From NCBI GenBank assembly GCA_001414345.1, contig LLCB01000023.1, forward strand, positions 280,943 through 344,942: 64,000 nucleotides of DNA, read 5' to 3'. Source of the DNA: Hymenoscyphus infarciens (Eukaryota; Ascomycota; Leotiomycetes; Helotiales; Helotiaceae). Positions within the stretch are counted from its first letter, which is position 1, and each line of letters starts with the position of its first letter. The notes below the pieces were generated by a model. The model did not search any database and was not told where the DNA came from. It saw only the letters and a list, made by a program, of their open reading frames with translations. Of this stretch, positions 1 through 10,747 are shown piece after piece. The position numbers were made by a program, and so were the translations under genes.

Positions 1-2056
1 TATGGAAGAGGCTCGTTGTATGAGGAAATTTAAACATCGTCCGCCGGGGCGGATGCCGGAAGAGATCATTTTTTCGTAAAGGGCGAGAACGCTTGGTGGT
101 TCAAGCTGGGATTGATAACTCGGACTAAAGTTATTCTTGGCAACTTCCATAACTTCTCTTCCGTCGCCGCGCCCCATAGCCCGTTGATGCGAATCTTCTG
201 CGTAAGACTGTCTTTTCCTCTCGGAGTGGAGCTTCACAAACATTTGGAAATACATGGCTTGTGTTGGTATCCCACCACGGCTTTGATACTCGACAAATGC
301 ACTCCACGCTTCTTGCACATCTCGGGTAGCCTCAATCCTCCTAGCCCAGATTGCTGGATCCATTTGGTAAGCTGCATCAGAAGTCTGCTGCGCGAGGCGT
401 CTTTCTCTAGGCTTAATTAAACTTCGAGTATGTATCGTTGGGGTGCCGTCCAACTCCTGGCCACCAACGATTCTCAAAAGCGAATCCCATCTCAGGGAAG
501 GAGCATATCCAGAGTTTGCTTTTTGTGCTAGGGCTAACAAAACCCTACTGGAGTCCTCATGGGGTGTGCTTCGCGCATCCATACCATCTTGCGCTATTCT
601 CCATGGGGGCCAATCACGGGAACGAAGAGCAGTAACTTTCGACTCTCGTGCAGTTTTCTTTGAAGCTGCCAAAACAGTAGTTATAGCTCGATAGCTGCGC
701 TCATCAAGAATAAGAGGCGGTTGAAACTGTCCGCCAAATTCCAAAAGTCTTCTTTGTGCATTCCAGTTATGTGACATGGATTCGAGGGGATTTATGGATG
801 CAGGTAGTGCAAATCGACGCAAGAAACCATTGTATAGATTACACAGTCTTCGGTGGCGTTTAGCATCGAGGTTTCTGCAATCGTTGGGCAAGTCGGCTAA
901 AATCGATTCAGAATATGGTATGAGCATGTTGGCAATGCTGGGCATTGCGCCAGGCCAAATTCTTCGAACGTGGTATAAGAGGAGACTTATGAGACGCATA
1001 AAAGTCATATCATCGTCCTTCAGTGTCTTGCCATGTACTGCGAAAATGCTCTTCATCGATGTCCGCACCACAGGATCCATCATATCTTTGGATTTGTCTA
1101 GTTGGGGTACTCGAAGTATATGTTCCCAAACATGCAGTATAACTTTACGCAGACTCCGAACATCTTGAATATCCCACTGTATTATTCTCATGAGGATCAT
1201 ATGATCCTTCACGGGGGGATTGTCGAGGAAGCGATCCAACATTTCCCCCGAATTTCTCCCCGACAGTATCCAAATCCATTGCTCGATATCTTCCTGGGTA
1301 ATGCCTTGATCACGAAGTACTTTTGGCAACTGGCTGTTGTATGCGGTCGCTGAATCATGGGGTCGCTTCTCCCCTTGGGTGATTTGAACTTCCATCCACT
1401 GTTAAACACATCAGTATGCCATGGATGAATTCTCTGGCTTCTAGAGAGGAAAACATACCGGAGGTTCCTCAACTTCAGATTCCGGATTTAACCTGCGAAG
1501 GACTATTGAGTGTACTGATGAATGGTCCAATGTGGGCCAAACATATTCAAAGTAATTCCGTCTCAAAACGGGAGACTTCAGATTAAGCCAGTGGGAGAGG
1601 GCGCCTGCAGGAGCAATATAAGCGGCCTTTGTTTCCACTCTGGTGTTCGCTGTAGTTTCTGCCGCCCTCGACTTGTTCCCCATTCTAGTTCCCACTGCTG
1701 TTTCTCCTACCCCGGACTTTTCTGGCTCAAGCCAAACATCTTCCGCCGAGGTTATGTCTGCCCTAGTTTCTTCGATACCACCTGTTATAGATCTAGTTTT
1801 CTCTGTCGAATTTGGATTCGGAGTAGCTAAGCCGCCATGGAATAATCTTTTCTGGGTCGTATTGGTGCAAGGCAATTGAGACTGAGGAACGATGTGTCAG
1901 TAAAAGGAACGCCAGGTGGCTTAGTTTGCGGTCTTGGCTTACAAGCACTGTGTTGGTATGGAGATGTCGATTGAGGTTGGGGTTGCTAGCAGAACGGATG
2001 GGTACCCGTGAGAAGACATTGCCCAATCTCGAGACAGAAAAGCGCGATGATTGCAT
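1..2056 (-). CDS. Cya5-like mitochondrial PPR translation regulator (3' end cut by window edge)
   Basis: Exons are complement(1943-2056), (1459-1881) and (<1-1398). The introns are 61 nt (branch ACTGAC) and 60 nt. The start is the first ATG, at 2056. About 645 residues are visible and the frame is open to the window edge, so the C-terminus is missing. Residues 1-38 are rich in Arg/Ser with no acidic residue, as expected of a mitochondrial presequence. The C-terminal visible part has helix-pair segments (ALYEKMISSGIRPGGRCLNF) typical of pentatricopeptide repeats, and a WPPW motif that I associate with the fungal Cya5/Pet309-like family. Known role of that family: activation of translation or stability of cox1 mRNA at the inner mitochondrial membrane. 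That role is transferred by family resemblance. The family call is fairly secure; the precise mRNA target is not. Confidence 0.72.
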
Positions 2057-2724
2057 TCGTTCATATTGTCATGAGAATTTAGTTTGCTGTGAGGAGGGAT
2101 TGAAGGGGCAGGTCCATAGTCGTGTTTGGCAGATATTCGGTCACAATTGCCGTCTCTTTAGTGGAGATATAGAGTCCAGTGCGTTGCAATAGTTGGGAAT
2201 AGCTTCAACCTACAGTAGCTTGAGTAAGCTATATTTTTCCTGCCACAAAAGATGGCTGACTAAGAAAATGTCTTGCCAAGGCTGCTGGTGGAAGCACCGC
2301 GCTTGCCAGGGATGGAAACCGTGGCCAAGACTAGCGTCTAAGCTACTTTGGACTGGCTCATGCAAAATGAGATTTTCTCATCAAGCATTCCCTCATTTAT
2401 TTCTTCTGCCACTTCTTGTCTCTGCCAAAAAAGACGCGGTGACCCGAAACACTTCTTCCGGAGCATATTTTGGCCTGATCTCGATTCACACTCGGCCCGG
2501 TCTTGCTCCTCATCGGCCCGGCTATCACCGATCTATTTGTGCCTCGATTACTGCCTCATATACCAGGCTCCAAAACCACACCCTGCACATTTCTTCTCCC
2601 ATCTCTGGTCTGGTCTTGGTCACACTGGATACTGACCTCCGTCGCGAAACTCACCCGCGCCAGCACCAACATCGAAATAAAATACGTCGGACTGAGAGCA
2701 ACCGGAGCACCACCAACGCTCGCC
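2057..2724. promoter_or_regulatory. Shared 5' region between two divergent genes
   Basis: These 668 bp separate the start codons of the minus-strand Cya5-like gene and the plus-strand gene at 2725, so both promoters and 5' UTRs must lie here. Open frames on the plus strand (for example 2193-2873) overlap the start of the next gene in a different frame and have no coding character. I see no clear TATA box. Confidence 0.5.
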
Positions 2725-5564
2725 ATGGCCTCTATCAATGGCATTCTCAGTGCACCAGCACCAGCACCAGTACCTGCATCCGCAACACCGCAATCGCAAC
2801 CCGATTCCACCGCCCACGACTCCCTAACTCCAACCTCCAAGCGGAAACGCGCCCACAGCAGCGAAATTCCTGACCCTCTACCTCTACAAACAAATGGCAC
2901 CAGCAAGGCTACCGATCCCACCGCCGCATCCACCACCGCACCCAATGAACAAAACACCACCCACTCCACCATCCGCGACTTAATAGACATCCTCAAAGGG
3001 TAAGCCGCCGCATTTTGGGCAGCCCTTCGTCACACCATGCCTTCCCCTCCATGCTCAGCTCCTGCGATTTTACCTTTCAGAGATGGCAACTAATCAAAAA
3101 CTCTAGACTTGATACCGTACCCTCAATCCTCACACGACCCCTCAATGATCGACCTGCCTCCACGGAGCCACAGGCCAAACGGCAAAAGGCCGAAGATGGT
3201 TCGGAAGCCAAAAATACCATCATCACGCGTGCGGCTTCTCAAGTCTACGAGAGTCTCGACGGCGTTCTAGAAGATTTGGATGCCGCCATATCAGATATGG
3301 AAGAGAAGATGCAACTCCCAAACAGCGCCGCCCGAAACCATTACATGCCCGTGGGGTCAGCGCATTCCGAGCTAGGTCTCCAGGTTTCGGCATTCCAAAA
3401 GAAAGCACACGAGCTTGTCAGAAGACACAAGATTTCCATGGAACATGAGCAGAAGAAGGATAGCGATTTAAATGCCAGCAACAGCAAAGGGGATAAGCGC
3501 ACGCAGGTTAGCATGGCCTCCGGTGATAACAAGAGGGTCCTTACCCTGTACGGAAATGCCCCAGGACCAAAGCAGCTCTTTTCCAGCTTCCAACTTCCCA
3601 CGAGCGTTGAAGGAGAGGTCAACCAAATTATACCACTCATTAGAGAAGGCGGACTGCCCACCGGCATCACTACTACACAAATCGTACCTATGCCATCCTC
3701 GAATTTGGTCGAAACAAAAAAGGCGACCCTTGGTGATGTATTTCCATCTCCAGCAAACATTCTTCCTTTGCAACCACCCAAACGATCATCAAACTCCACT
3801 ACCAAGGATACAGTTGTTGGCTGGTACCAACCTTCTTCGGTCGATCCCCGACAGAAAAGTGCAAGTTATTCCATGGCAAACGTTAGTTGTGGTCAATGGT
3901 TGGATTACAGCAACGCATCTTCGCCAAAGAGTTCTAGGAAACGACATCGCGATAGAGCTTTGAGTCTTGGTGGCTCTAAACTTATTGTGCCAGAAACAGA
4001 CTCGGCTGAGGCAGAAGCGGCAAAACGAGAGGCCTTATTCCGTAGTGCATACTCCAGCTTTGCGCCAACCAAAGACAACACAGCGGCCGTTATGCCAACC
4101 GGTATGTTGGAGCGCCTCTGGTGGCAGCAGTCTGGAGAGCGGGCCTATAAAAGAGCTGTTGAAAATGTCACAGAGTTGACTGCGTCTACGAAGACTGATC
4201 CAGAAGCAATGAATATCGTTGACGACGAAGAGGAAATCAAGAAATTTGAAGAAGCCGTTGAGGGCTGGGAAAAGGATGTTGTTGACCCAAGTCTTGTCGA
4301 GTTGGCCCCAGCCGATGAAAAGTCCATCCAGGAGAAAGATGTGGAGGAGGTACTCGAGGGCATTTCAGAGCTCTTGGAGACTCTCAACTCTTATCAAAGA
4401 ATTCGACACATGTCGTTGAACCCGACTATTCGTGCAGCAGGAGGCCTCCTTTCGGCTCCGGATACTTCTACTCTTGGAAGCCCATCAAAGCCAAGCGATG
4501 CAGAGCAAGCAACTTATGAGATGCTCAAAGCACAATTGTCACTGATGATTGCCACACTACCTCCATACGCGGTGGCAAAATTGGATGCTGATCGACTATC
4601 AGAACTTAGAGTCAGCACAAAGATTGAGGTGCAAGTGGATGATTTTAGAGGTGTGATGGAGGAGGATGAAACTGCCGCAAAGGCAAGAGCGTTAGCTACA
4701 GCAAGTGCCGCAAATGTGGCTCGAGTTCAACAGCCGGTTATCCACCGTAGCACCCCCGCGGCAGCTCAAGGATACGGCAACCAATTCTCTGCCCCACGCC
4801 CGGTTCCTGCTGCCTCTCACCAATACTATGCAGCTCAAACACCTTCGCGAGCGCCACCTCCAAATATGCAAAGACCTCCCGCCACAGCTCCGGTTCCTTA
4901 CCAACAAAGGCCCGCCGCCGCAGCTCCTTACCGACCTCCTCAGCAGGGCTACAATACACCAAATTATGGCCATACCGCACCTCGACCAGTTCAACAATAT
5001 ACATCTTCGAGCCAACCGCAGCAGTATATGCAAACACCTGCTGCACAATCCTACTTGAGAGCACCAAGTCATAGTTATCAAGGTGTGCCTCAAACTGCTC
5101 CACAAAACGCCATGAATGGGCGAGGATATCCACAATCGGCTTATCCGCATCAGACTCAGACCACACAAAATGCTCCAGACTATCGATACAATACAACCTC
5201 CGCCATGGTCAACCGCCAGAATTCTCCTCAAATGCCAATGTATAGTCAAGCCAGCCCAGTCCAAACTCGACAGGCCTACTCTACTCCAACACCAACTGTA
5301 CCACAAGGAAGCCGCCAATATCTCCAAAATCCCATGATGACTACTTCTAGTCCCCAAGTCGCACAGCCGTCGTCATACAACTCATCTCAATCTACAGGAT
5401 ACAGTACTTTTATGACACAGGAGCAACAAGCCGGTTTGATGGAAAGGCAACGCGCGCAATTGGCTCAACAACAACAACAAAACGCGAGAGCAGCACAAGC
5501 GGCTCTAGGAACTCCTTCACAAGCCCAAGTGAACGGTACGAATGCTGTGATAGCTGGGTTGTGA
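2725..5564 (+). CDS. Large conserved-looking nuclear protein with Q/P/Y-rich C-terminus, function unknown
   Basis: Exons are 2725-2999 and 3107-5564, giving 910 aa. The intron (3000-3106) must end at the CTCTAG acceptor, because the nearer TTTCAG acceptor gives a stop after four codons. Its branch point is AACTAAT. Residues 1-90 are low-complexity (Ala/Pro/Thr) with a basic KRKR stretch, then a short helix (TIRDLIDILKG). The middle holds several ordered blocks: a Tyr/Trp block (VVGWYQPSS), a Gly-Gln-Trp-Leu motif, an LWWQQSGERAYKR segment, an acidic coiled-coil-like stretch and a Leu-rich helical block. From about residue 600 it is disordered and rich in Gln, Pro, Tyr and Ser, ending in a poly-Gln helix. 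The composition suggests a chromatin or transcription scaffold. I considered an RSC-type remodeller subunit but cannot identify a defining domain, so no function is assigned. Confidence 0.8.
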
Positions 5565-7785
5565 GTAGGGTAGGATTTGGAAGAGGAAACTTGATTAATT
5601 TGGGGTTTCGGAGTCATGGCAGAGAATTGATATTTTCTCTCTTCCCTTACCCGATCATGGAGATGGTTCTTGGGTCGCTATATAGGCGGGCTTCTGAGGT
5701 ATTGAATGGGGGGCAAACCATGCATTTGGAGTTTGGGGTTTGATGGCCTCTTTTTTTCTCTTTTGTTTTTGCCTTTTTGCGCAGAACCCCTTTGTCTGGA
5801 TGTATATCAAAAATGTATGCGTATACCTAGAGCGTGGTAGTCGAGGAAAAAAAGACCTCTCTTTGATGGAGGGAGGGAAGAAGTGGTAGGAAGGGTGAGA
5901 GGTCTAGGCTGGTGGGGGCCTTGTAATGCATACATTGAGAGAGGCATAAATAGTCTTAGTCTTTTTTCTGGTCTTTTCTTAATTCAAAGACTTTTCCTGG
6001 TTGGTTTTTTTTTTTTTGTTTTGGACTTGATGACTCGTTCCTCCCTTTTTTGAGTAAGTTGAAATGTATTATGAGATGTGAAACGGGTTAAGGAAATAGC
6101 ATTTGCTTAGACCGCAGGCCCTTGTGATGCAAGTAATTCTGTAAGGCATTTTGTGAATAACACTGAAATGGGTGCTATTTACAGGTAACCCGGGGATAGC
6201 ACTACGAGACAAAAGAGGTGGAAGGAGGTGCAGTTGGTAGGGAATCTATCTACGGATAAACTTGATGACATCTAGATGTAGAGGGCTTTGGTTCTTGAAA
6301 GGAATTTTGGTTAAATAGTACTAAAATGGAAATTTTGTTAAGAAGGGCTCTGCCGGGACGGAAAAAGCGTCCATTTTTCCACTCTGGACACTCTATACCG
6401 GAAGATACGTTCTGTACTTTTATATTGTTGGAGAAAAAAATGTAGACGGAGTCAGAATAGACTTGTTTACTCGTACTAAGTCTTGAATGTCTTGAATGCG
6501 TTGTTGTTGTGTAGTCTTTCAATGCTCGCGATGAGAAAGATTGGTTTAGAATCGGACGGGGTTTTTCCCGTCTTGATAGAGGGAGGGACGGCTATTTGTG
6601 GGTAACCTAACACCCTATCGATACCCGTAATCATAAGAAGTTTATTTAGAGGGCTTGATTATATGTGGGTAACTGTTTCGTATTCTTCTCTCTCGCTAGC
6701 TAGCTCATTAACTTCAGAGCACAAGTCGTCGTTCTTCGCACTCTTGTGGGCCACTTATTGAATCTTACTCCACGAGGATACTTGAGATGACTCAAAGAAC
6801 CGCACGGACGGGAGTGGATTGTTTAAATCTCGTTCGGTCTTGGTTATCTGTGACGTTTGGAACTTGGGAGGAGCTTGTTTTTGGTGTACGAGGAAGTATC
6901 ATGACCTTTCTTGCTTGGCTTTGAAGTGTTTTGGGGGACGGGATGTGAGTTTTTATCTAGTGGAAAATTTCGGATTTCGATTGTGCTAGGGATGAACGAG
7001 GGAGTGGGAGGAAAGAATAAGTCACCACTTGTTCAATTCCACCAGATGAGTGAGGGAGTGGATGAGTGAAAGGATAAAGGGTGTGAAGTATGAATTAGAC
7101 TGTTGGGATGAACGAGTTGCAGCTAAAGAAATGAAGGGTTGTAATGTAATGTATTAATGTTCTTCTCCAAGTTGTAGGTAGATAGCCACGCGTCAAAATG
7201 GCCATCAATATCAAAAAGAAAAGATCCAACCCTCCAACCAAGCTTCCAAGAGATCGTGAAGTAGTGTATTATGCCAGTCTTACCGAACGCCAATTCGTAT
7301 GAAACCAATCAACGAATTTGAACCAACCATTCCTTTTTGTGTTCGTGTATGATGGTGTGCAGTCCCTGAAAGATGATTTGATCCCATTCAACCTGTTGCG
7401 AAAAGAGAAAATTTGTAGTAGCCATGAAGATAGCATGTCCGGAAAGTAGACGGAAGAATGGGGAGAGGGAGAGGGAGCACGAAGCACGAAGCACTCACAC
7501 CCTGAGATCTTCGGGTAAAACGCACGCGAGAGAGAGAGAGTAGACGACGGAGGGTAAAGAGGAGAGAGAGAGAGCGAGTATCCAAGCGAAGCACTCACTT
7601 ACTTTTTCCTCTCACTTGGTTTTCCCTCACACTTACATCTCCCAAACTCACTCATCTCGCCCCCGACCTCCCACTTCCCCAATCCAACTCTCTCACACTC
7701 CCAGCAACCCTCCACCAAGTGATCCTCTCCTTAGGAGCCCCACTGCTTCCCCATCTAGAACCTAAACAACCTTCTCTCCAGATCG
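5565..7785. other. Convergent intergenic region, no gene seen
   Basis: This holds the 3' ends of two convergent genes. The first 500 bp are T-rich with poly-T runs (for example near 5990-6020), consistent with a 3' UTR and polyadenylation region. At 7500-7620 there is a purine-rich GAGA stretch. The open frames here are short and unlike any family I know. Confidence 0.5.
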
Positions 7786-8535
7786 TCATGATAGAGTAAT
7801 CGTCCGTTCCCTTTGCTGGACGACGATTTGGTCCGCCGTGAGAGGAAGGTGGGTAACCGCAGTAGACGTGGGCGGATTCGGTTTGGACGCGTCCTGAGGT
7901 GGGTGTTGAATGGGGAAGAGGGGTGGGACCGAATCCGGCGGTGATATGAGGGTCGTCTTTTTGGTAGACTGGGACGGGGTTTCCGCCGCTGAAGGAGATG
8001 GTTGGTTTTGTTCCGGCGCGGGAGGTTGCGTGGAGGGAGGAACTAGGGAGGGATTAGTTTGGATTTGGATTTTTGGGATAGGTATGAGATGAAGAAGGGG
8101 AAGGGAGTGCAGCTGATGAGATGAGATGAGAACAAAATTTAGAAAATGAGACGAGAAATGAAGAGGGCAGGAGGAAGAGTAAGCGAGGAAAAGGACGAAA
8201 AGAGATAAGAGAAGACTAGGAAAGCTTAAAAACCGGATTAAAACAAAACCATGGCCATGCTCCCTAGCAGCCTGGGCGCAAGCCCTTTCTACAAATGTCT
8301 TGTAAACGGGTTGAGGGATGGAGGCGCTCCACTGGACGAATACTTTGTATTCATCTCGCTCTCGGGGGTTTAAGGTGACGAAACCTTCTTTCCATGGTGG
8401 AGCTGTACCGTTTTTGGGTTCTTGACGGAGGCCTTGGGGTCTTGGTGGGAGAGCGTGGAATGGCTCGTCGGCGTAGAAGAGCTTGAGTGAGGACGAGGAG
8501 GACGAGGCTGGTTTGGATCCCCAGCCGCGTAACAT
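7786..8535 (-). CDS. Hypothetical protein, possibly with an unspliced intron in the middle
   Basis: An uninterrupted frame runs from the ATG at 8535 to a stop at 7786 (249 aa). Residues 1-97 look coding: Ser-rich start, then FYADEPFHALPPRPQG and a charged block ending in REHGHG. Residues 98-155 are almost all Leu/Ser/Phe/His/Ile and come from a T/C-rich DNA stretch. They look like translated intron rather than protein. The tail is Pro/Ser/Thr/Gln-rich and again looks coding. An in-frame intron ending at the CATCAG near 8116 would remove the odd part, but the only matching donors are poor (GTTTTA type). I do not recognise the family. It is divergent from the kinase gene with 400 bp between the start codons. 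Confidence 0.5.
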   Translation of the reverse strand: MLRGWGSKPASSSSSSLKLFYADEPFHALPPRPQGLRQEPKNGTAPPWKEGFVTLNPRERDEYKVFVQWSASIPQPVYKTFVERACAQAAREHGHGFVLIRFLSFPSLLLSLFVLFLAYSSSCPLHFSSHFLNFVLISSHQLHSLPLLHLIPIPKIQIQTNPSLVPPSTQPPAPEQNQPSPSAAETPSQSTKKTTLISPPDSVPPLFPIQHPPQDASKPNPPTSTAVTHLPLTADQIVVQQRERTITLS

Positions 8536-8935
8536 TTTCGGGTAATGTTTAGGAGGTTAGTAGATGATGGTTAGAGTGATAGTAGGGTTTGGATAGCTTG
8601 GGTTAGCTTGAGGCAGTTTGAGGTGATGGTTAAATCGCTTTGCTTTGGCTATGTTGCCTCGTATTGTTTGGATGCAGAATCCTGTGGGTAGAGAAGGGGA
8701 AGGGAAGGGGAACGTACCGGCTCATAAATAGGGGGAAAAAGAGACGAGAGAATGAGTAAGTTATGCTGAGGTGATTGGAAAGTACATCCATTATCTTGAA
8801 TGGGATATAATTATCAGTCAAATGGTACATATCAAGTGATGATGGCGCAGCAACCTGGGGTAGAATCAAATTGTGATTGAGAAAATTGTTTAGGAAATCA
8901 ACAGAGTGAAGTACTCGAAAGTGAAGAATACATTC
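8536..8935. promoter_or_regulatory. Divergent promoter between hypothetical gene and kinase gene
   Basis: The two start codons are 400 bp apart and point away from each other, so this interval must serve both. No further element is recognisable by eye. Confidence 0.5.
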
Positions 8936-10747
8936 ATGCCCCAAGTCCAAGCCGCCGCAAACAACACTTCGGCAGATGGAAATTTTGCCGAGCCGAATGA
9001 TTCACCTCGACTCGCACCTTCTATGTAAGTCACCAACCTCCATTTGACAGCAAACTAAAAAAACATGAAAATGCTCTCAGCTTACAATTATCGTCCATCC
9101 TCCAGTAAACATAATTCATTCAGTCACTTGACAAAAATGGGACAACCAGTTCATACATCGTTGGAATCTACACCCATCAACAATGCGCCTCAGGCAGATG
9201 AGCTAATCCAGGATGGCATGAGCACGCTTCCAGAAGTCGAAGTGCTCGTAGAGGACTATGCGCCAGTCGATAATGACGGGGCAAGAGAGTCTGAAGATTA
9301 CATGGGGAACGAAGAAGAGGAAGGGTTTGTGCGCAAGTATCTTCCTCCCGAAAGTGACAACGTAGAGGATGCCGAGAGATATCAACCTGGAGGATACCAT
9401 CCCGTTGAGATGGGCGACGTCCTGGGAGGTTATGAGATAGTACATAAACTTGGCTTTGGCGGGTAAGCTGAGTCGACTGTTCGTAGAAATGGTATCGCGC
9501 TAACATTTGGAAGGTTCTCTACCGTTTGGTTAGGCTGGGATGCCGAAAATAAAACCTACGCCGCGATCAAAATCCACACCGCAGACGCACCAGCCAGTTC
9601 TGAAAGTGACATACTCGAACATGTTTTTCAGAAGGGGGGCGATCATCCGGCCTTGAAATTCATCGAGCGCCCCATTCGACATTTTCACGTCTCGGGCCCA
9701 AACGGCGATCATCTGTGTACCGCCTCCAATATCCTGGGACCGAGCATCGCCCAGCTCACAAGAGATGAATCCTCATTTAGTGTCGAGGAAGCACGACGTG
9801 CCGCATTACAGTTGACACAATGTGTTGCCTTCCTCCACTCCAAGGAGATCGGAATTGCCCACGGAGATTTGACCACTTCGAATGTGCTCCTCGAGATATC
9901 AAACATCGACCACTGGCCAGTTGAAGAACTAAACGACCATCTCGGCAAGATCAGAGTAGTAACAGTATTTGATGTGTCAGGAGAGCTTAGTCTCTCAGAC
10001 TCCGCCCCCGGATACCTCGTTGAGCCGATGAATCCAATGAATCTCTTCGCGCTCCGCACGGGGAACATCAAAGTCATCGATTTCGCAGAGTCCTTTCATC
10101 TCGCCAGCCCACCTAAAAATGGCGTTGGGACACCTTTCCAGTTCTGTTCTCCCGAGTTGTTGCTTCGCAAGACTGCTGGGAAGGCTTCTGATATTTGGGC
10201 ATTGGCTTGCTCAATATTTGAGATGAGAGCAGGCGAGGTTTTGATTTCAGGAATGATGGGTTCTGAAGAGGAGATCTTATCTCAAACTAGAATACTGTTT
10301 GGTCCTCTGCCTGAATCTTTGTGGGACCCAGAAGTCGGCGAAGATATGGAGGTGTATGATGAATCTTGGTCTTTGAAGACGAGAATCTTGGGAGATGAGC
10401 CTATGGAGGATCCAGAAAATGGCACAACGGGTGATACATCACACCTTCTACCACTTTATCATCAGCAGAATGGTGAGCAACGACAAAGAATTAGATTCCT
10501 CGCCCGTTTTAGAAAATGGCTAGCGAGTGCTTTTCGCCAGTGGTGGTCCATTGTTGTTGAGAATACGATTCACAGGTGGAGCAAAATCGAGGAACGTAAG
10601 GAAGACCAACGCCAGGCAGCAGAAAAACAGGAATTAAAGGCATTGTTTGATCTGCTTAGCGGGGCTTTCAATTACGATGTCGAGAAGCGATTGACGGCAG
10701 ATCAGATGTTGATGTCTACTTGGCTTTCCGCTGACAAGATTCTGTGA
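8936..10747 (+). CDS. SRPK-like serine/threonine protein kinase
   Basis: Exons are 8936-9024, 9124-9462 and 9514-10747 (553 aa); introns are 99 and 51 nt. An alternative start in exon 2 (ATG at 9138) would drop only the disordered N-terminus. An acidic leader ends in ERYQPGGYHPVEMGDVL, the block that precedes the kinase domain in SRPK-family enzymes. Kinase motifs in order: glycine loop LGFGGFSTVW (139-148), Lys162 in AAIK, catalytic HGD (259-261) with Asn266, magnesium motif DFA (332-334) instead of DFG, and CSPELLL as the APE equivalent. The usual Lys two residues after the catalytic Asp is Thr, seen in fungal divergent SRPK-like kinases. SRPKs phosphorylate Arg/Ser-rich splicing proteins; whether this divergent member does is unknown. 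A basic, Trp-containing insert lies before the last helices. Confidence 0.85.

Noticed and set aside
2193..2873. 226-codon plus-strand frame
   Set aside because: It starts at a non-ATG codon and overlaps the start of the better-supported gene at 2725 in another frame.
4692..5357. 221-codon minus-strand frame
   Set aside because: Antisense to the repetitive Q/P-rich tail of the gene at 2725-5564; Trp/Cys/Ser-rich as expected of the complement of Gln/Pro codons.
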